Part shown: piece after piece, positions 15,667 through 24,364 of the stretch
How positions within the stretch are numbered: the first letter of the stretch is position 1
Layout of the letters: the number at the start of each line of letters is the position of its first letter
Source: Acidobacteriota bacterium
GTDB taxonomy: Bacteria > Acidobacteriota > Terriglobia > Acidiferrales > UBA7541
Assembly (NCBI GenBank): GCA_013287135.1
Contig: JABDEK010000028.1
Coordinates: 1 to 44,322, forward strand
Length of the DNA stretch: 44,322 nucleotides
Reading direction: 5' to 3'
Notes under the pieces: generated by a model
Databases searched by the model: none
What the model saw: only the letters and a program-made list of their open reading frames with translations
What the model was told of the DNA's origin: nothing
Position numbers and translations under genes: made by a program

Positions 15667-16916
15667 CCACGGTGAGAACACTGACCGAGTGGTGCGAGGT
15701 TCCTCTTTCCGAGGTTTGTCAACGAACTGAATTACGAAACCCCGAGACGGAGCCGGAGAGGCCCTTTTTGTATGTAGATGTTTCGTGCGTTTCCAATGAC
15801 ACCTTTCGAATAACCGAGACGAATGAAGTGTTTGGGAGGGATGCACCGAGTAGGGCAAGAAAAGTGATTCGCTCGAACGACGTGATTTTTGCCACTGTGC
15901 GACCTTCTCTGAAACGTGTGGCCCTCGTTCCTTCAAGGCTGGACAGTCAGGTCTGCTCAACAGGCTTTTGTGTTCTACGCTCGAAGCCCGACCTACTCGA
16001 CCCTTTGTTCCTCTATTTCTACCTGCTAACAGAAAGAATCCAGCGGAGGGTCGAAGGGCTCCAAGACGGGGCCACCTATCCGGCTATTAGAGATTCGGAT
16101 TTGCTAGACCAATGCATTCCCTTGCCGAGTCTCCCCGAGCAGCGGGCAATAGCGCGTGGGTTGAATACGTTGCAGACGACCAAAGAGGCTCGGGAGCGCG
16201 AGTTGGCTCTGGAACACGAGCGCAAGGCCGTCCTAATGGAGTACCTCTTCACCCACGGCACTCGCGGCGAGCCGAGCAGGCAAAACGAAATTGGCGAGAT
16301 TCCAGAAAGCTGGAAGGTTTTGCGTCTAGAAGATGTGGCGATGATTGAACGGGGAAAATTCGCCCATCGTCCGAGGAACGCGCCGGAGTTCTACGGTGGA
16401 GACATACCCTTCATTCAGACCGGGGATGTGGCAAATTCAAACGGCCACATACGGAAGTACAGCCAAACGTTGAATGGACGTGGGTTGTCGATTAGCCGAA
16501 TCTTTCCAAAGGGCACAATCGTCATAACAATCGCTGCAAACATCGGTTTTACAGGAATTCTTGATTTCGACAGCGCGTTCCCGGACAGCCTTATTGGGAT
16601 TACGCCGGGAGTAGCCGTCCTGCCCGAGTACCTCAACTATTATTTGGTCACGCAGCAGTCCGAGATGGACAGGAAGGCCCCTCGGGGCACGCAGAAGAAT
16701 ATAAATATCGAATTCCTGAAACCTTGGCCAGTTGCAGTACCGCCACATGAAGAACAAGCCACCATAGCCGAGGTTCTCAGGGGCTGCGATGCGAAAATTG
16801 ACGGGCTTCAAACGGAAACCGCTCTTCTTGACGAACTCTTCCGAGCCATGCTGGAAGAACTAATGTCAGGTCGGCTCTCAGCAACCTCTTTGATTCAGGA
16901 GCATCAGCCTCGATGA
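15663..16916 (+). CDS. hsdS: Type I restriction-modification specificity subunit
   Basis: A 417-residue specificity subunit with two target-recognition domains. The first covers about residues 1-155 and ends in LPSLPEQRAIARGL, the typical start of the first conserved spacer helix. The second begins with IPESWKVLRLEDVAMIERGK near 215-235 and ends in VPPHEEQATIAEVL before the second helix. The two recognition halves bind the two parts of a bipartite DNA site and the helices set the spacing. The start overlaps hsdM (ATGA) and the end overlaps hsdR (ATGA), so the subunits are translationally coupled. Target sequence cannot be predicted by eye. Confidence 0.93.
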   Translation: MTTVRTLTEWCEVPLSEVCQRTELRNPETEPERPFLYVDVSCVSNDTFRITETNEVFGRDAPSRARKVIRSNDVIFATVRPSLKRVALVPSRLDSQVCSTGFCVLRSKPDLLDPLFLYFYLLTERIQRRVEGLQDGATYPAIRDSDLLDQCIPLPSLPEQRAIARGLNTLQTTKEARERELALEHERKAVLMEYLFTHGTRGEPSRQNEIGEIPESWKVLRLEDVAMIERGKFAHRPRNAPEFYGGDIPFIQTGDVANSNGHIRKYSQTLNGRGLSISRIFPKGTIVITIAANIGFTGILDFDSAFPDSLIGITPGVAVLPEYLNYYLVTQQSEMDRKAPRGTQKNINIEFLKPWPVAVPPHEEQATIAEVLRGCDAKIDGLQTETALLDELFRAMLEELMSGRLSATSLIQEHQPR

Positions 16917-19780
16917 GTGAGCGTTCGGCGGTGCAAAACCCGATGCTCAGGTACGCCGAGGAAATCGGTTGGGAATACGTCCGGCCGGAGGATGCTTTGG
17001 CTCTCCGAGGCGGAGACACGGGTCTCTATTTCACTGGGGTTCTCGAAGCACAGCTTCTTCGGATAAATCCCGGCGTCGTGGACATAAGCCGAACCGGTGA
17101 CATCCTACGGCGGCTGAACTTGCTCAAGCCGACCATAGAAGGCAACCGCGAGGCCCACGCATGGCTCCGGGGCGAACAGTCCGTGTTTGTTCCCGAAGAG
17201 AACCGGGAGCGCAACATCCGTCTGATTGATTTCGAGCACCCTGAAAACAACCTGTTTCACGTCACGGACGAGTGGTGGCAAAAGAGCACGGTCTTTCGCA
17301 ACCGAGCAGATGTGGTGTTTCTAATCAACGGCATTCCAGTGGCACTCGCCGAGACTAAGGACGCTGGAAAGCAGGATGGGCTTTCCCGTGGCGTTGACCA
17401 GATTCGGCGCTATCACCGAGAAACTCCAGAGATGTTTGTGGCCACTCAGGTTTTCGAGGTCACGCAGCTTCTGGATTTCTTCTATGGCGTGACGTGGAGC
17501 ACCAGCCGAAAGAACCTCTTCAACTGGCGGGATGAGCAGTCCGGCAACTACGAAAACAAGATTAAAGCGTTCTTCAATCGCCCGCGATTCTTACGATTGC
17601 TCAGGGACTACATCGTCTTTGTTACCGAGAACGACGAACTAACCAAAAAAGTTTTGAGGCAACACCAGACCCGTGCCGTCGAGAAGGTTGTGCAGCGAGC
17701 GATAGACCCGACCAAGCGTCGCGGTCTTGTGTGGCATACACAGGGGAGTGGTAAGACGCTGACAATGCTCACCGTGGCTGCGAAACTGCTCAGAGAGACG
17801 CCCGGTGCCGAGAAGCCTGCCGTATTGATGCTGATTGACCGCAACGAACTCGAAGGGCAACTGCACAAAAACATCATTGGTTATGGGCTTTCCGCCAAAG
17901 TCGCTGATAGCAAGAAAGATTTGCAGGACGTTCTTGGTACCGATTATCGCGGACTGGTCGTTTCCATGATTCACAAATTCGATTCCATCCCAGCAAACAT
18001 CAACACCCGCGATAGCGTGATAGTGCTGGTGGATGAGGCTCACCGGACAACTGGAGGTGACCTCGGCAACTACTTAATGGGCGCTCTTCCAAACGCGACT
18101 TACATAGGGTTCACGGGAACGCCGGTTGACAAGATTTCGCGAGGTCAAGGGACGTTCAAGGTTTTCGGCAGCGACGATGAGACAGGCTATCTCGACAAAT
18201 ACTCCATCGCTGAGTCCATCAAGGACGGAACGACCGTAACGCTAAATTACGCGCTTGCGCCTTCCAGTTTGCTGGTTGACCGGGAATTGCTCGAAAAGAA
18301 GTTCCTGAATTTGGCCGAGGCGGAGGGCATCAGCGATGTTGAGGAGCTAAACGCAATACTCGACCGGGCCGTGGAACTAAAAGAAATGATGAAGGCGTCG
18401 AGCCGCATCGAGAAGATTGCGGAATATGCGGCGATGCACTTCAAAGAGAATGTCGAGCCGATGGGCTTCAAGGCGTTCTTTGTGGCCGTTGACCGGGAGG
18501 CATGTGCGCTCTACAAGAAGGCGCTCGATAAGTACCTGCCCGCCGATTACTCCCGAGTAGTTTTCTCCCCGGCTCACGGAGACAGGCCGGAATTGCGCGA
18601 GCACTACCTGAGTGAGGATGACGAGAAAAAGGTCCGCAAGGATTTTATTCGCAAGACCGAAAAACCGAAGATTCTAATCGTCACCGAAAAACTACTGACT
18701 GGATTCGATGCGCCTATTCTTTACTGCATGTACCTCGACAAGCCGATGCGTGACCACGTCCTTCTTCAGGCTATCGCCCGCGTGAATCGGCCTTACGAGG
18801 ATAGCGAGGGGCTCGTCAAGCCGTACGGTTTTGTGCTGGACTTCGTGGGCATTTTCGAGAAGCTGGAGAAGGCGCTGGCTTTTGACTCGGACGTTGTCAC
18901 GTCCGTCATCCAAAACATCGAAGTCTTGAAGCAGCTTTTTGCCACGATGATGAAAGAGCAGGCCCCGAACTATCTGCCGTTTGCGAAGGGGTGGGACGAC
19001 AAGGCAAAAGAGCGGGCCATCGCTCACTTTGAGGAAAAGAACAGGCGCGGAGATTTCTTCAAGTGGTTCAGGCAGCTTCAAAACCTGTACGAAATCATCT
19101 CTCCAGATGCTTTTCTGCGCCCATTCTTGACTGACTACCTCTTGCTTTCCGAACTCTACGTCTTCATTCGCAGTGCTTACGGCGACCGAATCTACGTTGA
19201 CAAGGAGGTCTCAAACAAGACCCGCGACCTGCTCCAGAAGCACACGATTAGCGGTCAATTGGAACTGCCCGGTGCGATTCACGCCCTTGGCCCGGAGGAG
19301 CTGGCAAAGCTGCGGGACAGCGACACGTCCGATAACACGAAGATTTTGAACCTTCGGAAGATTCTCGCCGTGACGGTGCAGGACAATGGAGCATCGAAGC
19401 CTTTCCTGCTCTCGATTGGTGAGCGAGCCGAGAAACTGGCCGAAGCCTACGAAGAACGGCAGCTGACGACCCAGCAGGCTCTACTCCAATTTGAGAAACT
19501 GGCCCGCGAGGCGACTGATGCCGATGTGGAGCGTCAGCGATTGGGATTGGATGAAAACTCGTTCGCCATCCACAAGACCGTGGCCGAGGCGGACAACGGC
19601 TTTGATGCAAAGCAGGCAAAGGGCATCAATGCACTGTTCGACCAGTTCCCGGACTACCGTTGGAACAAGCAGCAAGAAAGCAAGCTACGGACGGAGCTTT
19701 ACAAGACTCTCCGACCACTGGTCGGCACGAGCAAGATGATTGATGTGGCGAATCGCTTGCTGAGGTTGCAGCGCGTATGA
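16913..19780 (+). CDS. hsdR: Type I restriction endonuclease/translocase subunit
   Basis: A 955-residue motor and nuclease subunit. The N-terminal PD-(D/E)xK nuclease has Asp133 in RADVVFL and Glu147-Thr-Lys149 in AETK. The superfamily 2 helicase core has Walker A QGSGKT (277-282), DEAH at 374-377 and FTGTP about 400. Further helicase motifs follow around residues 590-640 (TEKLLTGFDAP, then RVNRPY). The C-terminal helical region contacts HsdM. It pulls DNA past the complex using ATP and cuts at distance. All key residues seen are intact, so the system looks functional. It is coupled by ATGA to both hsdS and the downstream metallopeptidase. Confidence 0.95.
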   Translation: MSERSAVQNPMLRYAEEIGWEYVRPEDALALRGGDTGLYFTGVLEAQLLRINPGVVDISRTGDILRRLNLLKPTIEGNREAHAWLRGEQSVFVPEENRERNIRLIDFEHPENNLFHVTDEWWQKSTVFRNRADVVFLINGIPVALAETKDAGKQDGLSRGVDQIRRYHRETPEMFVATQVFEVTQLLDFFYGVTWSTSRKNLFNWRDEQSGNYENKIKAFFNRPRFLRLLRDYIVFVTENDELTKKVLRQHQTRAVEKVVQRAIDPTKRRGLVWHTQGSGKTLTMLTVAAKLLRETPGAEKPAVLMLIDRNELEGQLHKNIIGYGLSAKVADSKKDLQDVLGTDYRGLVVSMIHKFDSIPANINTRDSVIVLVDEAHRTTGGDLGNYLMGALPNATYIGFTGTPVDKISRGQGTFKVFGSDDETGYLDKYSIAESIKDGTTVTLNYALAPSSLLVDRELLEKKFLNLAEAEGISDVEELNAILDRAVELKEMMKASSRIEKIAEYAAMHFKENVEPMGFKAFFVAVDREACALYKKALDKYLPADYSRVVFSPAHGDRPELREHYLSEDDEKKVRKDFIRKTEKPKILIVTEKLLTGFDAPILYCMYLDKPMRDHVLLQAIARVNRPYEDSEGLVKPYGFVLDFVGIFEKLEKALAFDSDVVTSVIQNIEVLKQLFATMMKEQAPNYLPFAKGWDDKAKERAIAHFEEKNRRGDFFKWFRQLQNLYEIISPDAFLRPFLTDYLLLSELYVFIRSAYGDRIYVDKEVSNKTRDLLQKHTISGQLELPGAIHALGPEELAKLRDSDTSDNTKILNLRKILAVTVQDNGASKPFLLSIGERAEKLAEAYEERQLTTQQALLQFEKLAREATDADVERQRLGLDENSFAIHKTVAEADNGFDAKQAKGINALFDQFPDYRWNKQQESKLRTELYKTLRPLVGTSKMIDVANRLLRLQRV

Positions 19781-20157
19781 AAGCAACGGCGGCCAAGATG
19801 GCGAAGTCCAAGCCAGCAAGTCGCTGGCAAGATGCCGAGGAACTTCGATGGGCCGTCCGGCATTGGTCAGCCCGTATGGGAATCAAGGCCCCGCAGGTTC
19901 ACCTGCGTAAGATGCGTCGCAAGTGGGCGTCCATATCTGGCGTGGGCCGCTTGACCCTGAACACGGAACTAATTGATTTGCCGAAGGAATTGGGTGAGTT
20001 CGTGATAGTTCACGAGCTGGTTCATCGGCTAGCACCGAACCACGGCAAGGTGTTCAAGAGCTTCATGCACGCCTATCTTCCCGATTGGGAACTAAGGGAG
20101 CAAAAGCTACAGACTGTGAATAGCAAGACTCCCCCGCATAGCTGCAACCTTTACTAA
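19777..20157 (+). CDS. YgjP-like (DUF45) metallopeptidase attached to the hsd operon
   Basis: A 126-residue protein of the YgjP/DUF45 type of zinc metallopeptidase-like proteins. Residues 79-83 are HELVH and the third ligand is probably His89 (LAPNHGKVF), as in the family's HELxH...H arrangement. The N-terminal part before about residue 60 contains a WxSIS-like strand. Genes of this family are often found at the end of type I restriction operons, where their role is unsettled. Possible roles are subunit turnover or control of restriction. The start overlaps the hsdR stop by ATGA. The 3' end overlaps the convergent caspase-like gene by 95 nt. Confidence 0.85.
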   Translation: MKATAAKMAKSKPASRWQDAEELRWAVRHWSARMGIKAPQVHLRKMRRKWASISGVGRLTLNTELIDLPKELGEFVIVHELVHRLAPNHGKVFKSFMHAYLPDWELREQKLQTVNSKTPPHSCNLY

Positions 20158-21052
20158 GGCGTCGCGCAAGCGGACCATTGGTGACGCCCTTCTTGCTCTG
20201 CTTCTTATTGCAGTCACTGGATTTGTTTTCGTCGCTGCAAGGGTCCAGTTTGCGGATAATGAGACCGACCGCTATAGCAGTGCCCACGGCGCACGCGACT
20301 TTCATAATGAATAAAGCAACCTTGTAGCGTTTTTGTTGATTTAGGGTTTTATCGACTTCGGACTGAACATCTAAAATCGACAACGGTCCCTTTGAATTCT
20401 TGATGAAGGCGGAAATCGCGGCACCTACCTTGAATGCTTCTTCATACGTGATTTTATCCTTTATAGTGCCAGCGACTTCCTTGTTTGAAACGTACGAGGC
20501 AGAGTCACAACCAACGAAGATTATTCTTTGGTTCTCCCGAGCCTGCGTTTGAATATCGTCGAGATAGACCGAGTGTCCATCCGACAGAGGCATAAAACCT
20601 TGGTTATTGTGACCGATTATAACCGCGAAAGATGCTTTTGATTCTTTTAGAACCTTCCCAAAATTCTTCGAAGTGAACTGGTCGTCTCCATGTTCTTTCT
20701 GCAACGTATTGTTGAGGGACGTATGAATCTGAGTGACCTCTTCCTCTTGCGCCTTGGTCATCTTGTCCCTCGAAGCAGGGAAGATGGCTCCATACTGTTC
20801 TTTGGTAACTGGTGCGATAACAAATGCTTCGACGGTATTCGGAAGCTTTGCCTCTGCGACCTTGAAGGCTTCGGCTGGTGCCTTTGCCCATTCCATCAAT
20901 TTGTTGTATTCGAGAGGGTCGTCCGAACCTATCGCACTTAGGTGAGCGTTACAGGGCGTACTAACGGGGCGGTCGTCCCGTGCGGCAATAGCCTCAGATT
21001 GCATCAGAACAGTGACCCACACCAGAAGAAGAACAGTGACTTTTCTTACCAT
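20063..21052 (-). CDS. Exported caspase-like (C14/CHAT-like) protein with C-terminal membrane helix
   Basis: A 329-residue protein with a signal peptide (about 1-23, ending AIAA), a soluble domain, one hydrophobic helix at about 244-266 and a Cys-rich basic tail. The soluble domain has the caspase-type order. A hydrophobic strand ending in IIGHNNQG carries candidate catalytic His148, and after about 30 residues a second strand, IIFVGCDSAS, carries candidate Cys182. It lies 17 nt downstream of a small membrane protein gene and has AAAGGAAC before its ATG. If processed it would act outside the cytoplasm, which is unusual for this fold in defence loci. The dyad is visible; the fold and activity are inferred. 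Confidence 0.55.
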   Translation of the reverse strand: MVRKVTVLLLVWVTVLMQSEAIAARDDRPVSTPCNAHLSAIGSDDPLEYNKLMEWAKAPAEAFKVAEAKLPNTVEAFVIAPVTKEQYGAIFPASRDKMTKAQEEEVTQIHTSLNNTLQKEHGDDQFTSKNFGKVLKESKASFAVIIGHNNQGFMPLSDGHSVYLDDIQTQARENQRIIFVGCDSASYVSNKEVAGTIKDKITYEEAFKVGAAISAFIKNSKGPLSILDVQSEVDKTLNQQKRYKVALFIMKVACAVGTAIAVGLIIRKLDPCSDENKSSDCNKKQSKKGVTNGPLARRLSKGCSYAGESCYSQSVAFAPLVPNREDRRA

Positions 21053-21069
21053 TTTAGTTCCTTTCTTCG

Positions 21070-21453
21070 CTACGATGCCCTGAAATAGTTCCTTAGCGGC
21101 TGCTTTTTGGCCTGTTCGGTTGTCCCCAGCTTTGTTTGGCGTGGAATGAAGGCGTCAACGGCCTTCTTGAAGAGGACGGGAAAGGCGGCTCCGAAAAGTA
21201 GATACGTTCTCGCGGCTTGCTGTTCGGGTGTAAACCAGACAAACGCTGCTATGCCCGAGCCAATCGCCATCGCTGTCACGACAACCCAGTATCCTGTCGA
21301 GGTGAGAATTGCCTTGTACTCCTCGGTGTTTAGTTTGGTTCTTGCGCTGTACCAATATAGGAGTTCTTGAAGCACGGCTCCGAACGTACCAATGGAAATG
21401 GCAAAGGCGGTAGGGTTCAAGGCTAGCCTCCGTGTTAGTTGATAGGCATACAA
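21070..21453 (-). CDS. Small multi-spanning membrane protein
   Basis: A 127-residue protein with hydrophobic segments near residues 14-34 (PTAFAISIGTFGAVLQELLYW), 52-73 (TGYWVVVTAMAIGSGIAAFVW) and 80-98, and a basic C-terminal tail. It is the first gene of a leftward pair with the caspase-like gene, with only 17 nt between them, so a shared function is likely. It could anchor, deliver or sense for its partner. No family recognised. Confidence 0.5.
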   Translation of the reverse strand: MYAYQLTRRLALNPTAFAISIGTFGAVLQELLYWYSARTKLNTEEYKAILTSTGYWVVVTAMAIGSGIAAFVWFTPEQQAARTYLLFGAAFPVLFKKAVDAFIPRQTKLGTTEQAKKQPLRNYFRAS

Positions 21454-21549
21454 GCGGCGCGGATATTAACACACGATAGATAAAATATGATTAAGGTTCC
21501 TAAAATAGGGTTTGCCTGATTGGGGAGACATTACTCTGAGGGGTTTCAC

Positions 21550-22257
21550 GTGAGGATTCTCGTTTGGAATTGCAAGATGGGGTTCGCACAGAAGCGCCGT
21601 TTCGTGCGTTACTTTTGCCCGGACATCGCTGTAATCCCGGAATGCTCCCGAGGTTCAATTGAATCCCCTGAGGGGGACGGGTTCGACTGCCTCTGGTTTG
21701 GAGAAAACCCGAAAAAGGGTCTCGGAGTTTTAGTTGCCAAACCTTGGCGGATTCTTGATTTTCGAGAGCCGCAGAACACATGGATTGTTCCCATTTGGAT
21801 AGGCGGTCCTTCTGACTTTCTCCTGCTTGCGGTCTGGACGACGAGAATCAAAGGCAGCGAAAAGAGGAGTTATATCGGTCAGGCTTGCGAGGCAATGACG
21901 GGCAATCCTGAATGGTTCGATGGAAAGCCTGTCGTCATGTGCGGAGATTTCAACAGCAATGTAATTTGGGATAGCGGCAGAACGAACAATCACTCGTACT
22001 TAGTGCAGTTCTTGGCAGAACGAAAGATTGTGAGTGCATACCATCGCTTTTTCTCCGAACCCCAAGGTAAAGAAAAGCAACCGACACATTACTTCTATCA
22101 CCACAAGAATCGCCCCTTCCACATCGATTACGTATTTCTGCCGGAACAATGGGCTTCCCGAATAGAGAAGGTCGAGGTCGGAAAATATCGGGAGTGGGCA
22201 AAAGTCAGCGACCACGTGCCCCTAACTGTCGAAGTGAATCTAACCGGCCTTACGTGA
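21550..22257 (+). CDS. Endonuclease/exonuclease/phosphatase (EEP) superfamily protein
   Basis: A 235-residue protein of the EEP fold (DNase I/ExoIII/phosphodiesterase superfamily). I start at the GTG after GAGGGG; an upstream ATG lacks this spacing. The active-site residues are in the right order: Asn7 in LVWNCK, Glu31 in VIPEC, Asp133 and Asn135 in CGDFNSN, Asp193 in HIDYVF and the SDH of 220-222 (VSDHVPL). All catalytic positions are intact, so it is probably an active metal-dependent phosphodiesterase. Substrate could be DNA, RNA or a phospho-compound. There is no signal peptide. It is a single gene divergent from the caspase-like pair and convergent with a large membrane protein, and a defence role is only suggested by location. 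Confidence 0.85.
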   Translation: MRILVWNCKMGFAQKRRFVRYFCPDIAVIPECSRGSIESPEGDGFDCLWFGENPKKGLGVLVAKPWRILDFREPQNTWIVPIWIGGPSDFLLLAVWTTRIKGSEKRSYIGQACEAMTGNPEWFDGKPVVMCGDFNSNVIWDSGRTNNHSYLVQFLAERKIVSAYHRFFSEPQGKEKQPTHYFYHHKNRPFHIDYVFLPEQWASRIEKVEVGKYREWAKVSDHVPLTVEVNLTGLT

Positions 22258-22328
22258 CAAGTAAATTTCAACCTGCACTGGACCCTTCAGAGGCTCAGGT
22301 GAACTGGCGAGTGAATGGAAGGGACAAC

Positions 22329-23765
22329 TCAGCCTGAATTCCGCAGTGAACGAATCCTCCATGTGGCTCTGCCTGTTAAGTATGCAATCAGGGCCGTAAA
22401 AATGAGCGCGATGGGATAAAAGGAAAAGCAAGAAATACGAGCATGTGGTTCCATGGCAGATTTTAGACACTCCCATCCAAAAATTCCCACCAAAGCGATT
22501 GGAAGAAAAAGAGCAGATAACAGAAAGACCAAACCTTCAAGAATCCCGGGATACAAAGCAACCCATGCTACTCCCCACGCCTCGTTGTCAACCGACAGCC
22601 TGTTTTTGAACTCGCGAATATGCAGAAAGAAGTAAAGCTGGATTGCTAGAACTATTACGACGCCCCATGACCGTAAAGCATTCACAGGCAGCTTAATCCC
22701 CAATATCTCTAAGCGCTCACCGCTCCGCGCGGCTTCGCCTTCAAGAATCTTCTCGATTTTGGCAAAACTAATCTCTTGATAGTTTTGGGTTAATTCATCC
22801 AGGTCTCTGAAGGACTCTTTGAACTGGCCTGTTCGCCATTTGACCGCCAAGCCCTTCACCTGCGCATGCTCGATAAACCCTTTTTGAAGGTCAACAGGAA
22901 CTCGGCCTAATTGCTCCACTGGTAACAAAACCGACCCTATATCTCTAGTCATGCTAGCTCTTGTCGAATCACGCCAGTTTCCCCTAGGCGAGCGCGGCGG
23001 GGGCTCTCTTACTACTCCCTGGTAAGCACATGGATACCGTTGATAGTCAGCAGGCAGCTTTTCCTTTATGATTCCTCTAATCTTGTAATCGCAGGAGAAT
23101 TTGTCGAACGACACGTCCCAATTTGCATGTCCAGCAGAGGACTTCTCCCAACTGACCCTTTCCGCATCTTCCCAGCCCTCTGATGTTGCAAGGAGAAACG
23201 GTGCAACTCTATTTGGTATGAGCACCACTGTTGTTTCAGAAAGTTCGTTCCAGTAAACCTTGAACGATTCCAAGGTAGCTGGTCGTGGCGGCGCTGGCGC
23301 ACCAGTAGGATGAGCGAGTTCGTTAGCCCATAACTCCGAGAGCATACGATAATTGTCAGCGGACGGTGGGGTGGGTGGGGAAGACGGTAAGGAACCGGGG
23401 GGCGTAACTATAGCCGGTACGAACCAGCTATCTGTGGGCGGGGTAACGCTGTATATGCCTGCGAACGTCCCCGACATCGCCATTTTGGAGGGAACTAAGT
23501 CTTCGAAATACGCATAGGGCTCCTCGAAGGACTTAACTTTGCGGTCGGCGTATTCTCTCAACCAGTCTGGGTCCCACCGGTCCAGAGCAGCGTTGATGCT
23601 TTTGATGTCCTCAAGCGACTGGCGCAGTGTCTCTGAGGATTCCAGAAAACCACTGAGCAACAAACTGACGCATGCGACAATTAATGTGAAGTGAACGGTT
23701 CTCAGGTGTTCCGCGAGTTCGGAATCAGCTTTTTGCGTCATGGGTCGCGCCGTCCCCTCTGCCAT
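22329..23765 (-). CDS. Large membrane protein of unknown function
   Basis: A 478-residue protein with one N-terminal membrane helix (about 27-45), a long extracytoplasmic or cytoplasmic domain of about 320 residues with a Pro-rich stretch near 125-175, and three C-terminal helices (about 366-387, 405-430 and 445-465). The long domain contains a KFSCDYKIRG and a YPCAYQG segment, which could form a disulphide if outside. No catalytic motif is evident. It ends 71 nt beyond the convergent EEP gene. Function unknown. A sensor or channel-type defence effector is possible but not supported by motif. Confidence 0.55.
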   Translation of the reverse strand: MAEGTARPMTQKADSELAEHLRTVHFTLIVACVSLLLSGFLESSETLRQSLEDIKSINAALDRWDPDWLREYADRKVKSFEEPYAYFEDLVPSKMAMSGTFAGIYSVTPPTDSWFVPAIVTPPGSLPSSPPTPPSADNYRMLSELWANELAHPTGAPAPPRPATLESFKVYWNELSETTVVLIPNRVAPFLLATSEGWEDAERVSWEKSSAGHANWDVSFDKFSCDYKIRGIIKEKLPADYQRYPCAYQGVVREPPPRSPRGNWRDSTRASMTRDIGSVLLPVEQLGRVPVDLQKGFIEHAQVKGLAVKWRTGQFKESFRDLDELTQNYQEISFAKIEKILEGEAARSGERLEILGIKLPVNALRSWGVVIVLAIQLYFFLHIREFKNRLSVDNEAWGVAWVALYPGILEGLVFLLSALFLPIALVGIFGWECLKSAMEPHARISCFSFYPIALIFTALIAYLTGRATWRIRSLRNSG

Positions 23766-23978
23766 ACCATCCGGCTAGGTTTTGTCGGAGTTCCAGCTTT
23801 AGGTGCGTCAATCGCACCAGCACGCATGGGAGCCGGTAGGTCGCCGCCTTAGGGATAAATCCCCAAACAAGTGCCTGAGAGTATATCAACGTTTTGAAGT
23901 ATATAGCCGAATGAAATCTTTATAGACAGCTGTTAAACTGTCTCTCCTTCCTCTGCCAAATCCAATCGAGGTCTCCCA

Positions 23979-24191
23979 ATGGCAGAGAACACCATCCCCG
24001 GTCGTCCATTATATTTTGAATTGAAATATCAAGATTGTCCCCACACCGTGCAAATCCCATACGGTCACGGCGCAGACTGCACGAAGCACTGCTTCATCTG
24101 CCAGCCGGAGAAGCGGGAGCAGCCGCTGCCGGGGAAGTGTTATGACTGTAGGGAAAGGGACAGAATCGATGCTATCCAGAAATTGACTTGA
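23979..24191 (+). CDS. Small Cys-rich putative zinc-binding protein
   Basis: A 70-residue protein with ATG after GAGG. Six Cys residues include a CTKHCFICQ and a CYDC cluster, plus two His, enough to bind one or two zinc ions. The end is charged and helical. It is a single gene divergent from the large membrane protein gene. No family was recognised. Confidence 0.5.
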   Translation: MAENTIPGRPLYFELKYQDCPHTVQIPYGHGADCTKHCFICQPEKREQPLPGKCYDCRERDRIDAIQKLT

Positions 24192-24364
24192 CACGCCTCT
24201 CAACCAATGCTATCTAGCTCGCGCAAGCGTCACAGGTCCTCAAACTGATAGTTCTGCTTGTAAGTGGCGTCGCTTTAGCAATCAGTTTGACTCTCCCATG
24301 CGCGGAAGGTCTGCTTCCCCGTTGAAAGACCGAAGTGCGCCCATCTGCTATATCGGAGGGATAA

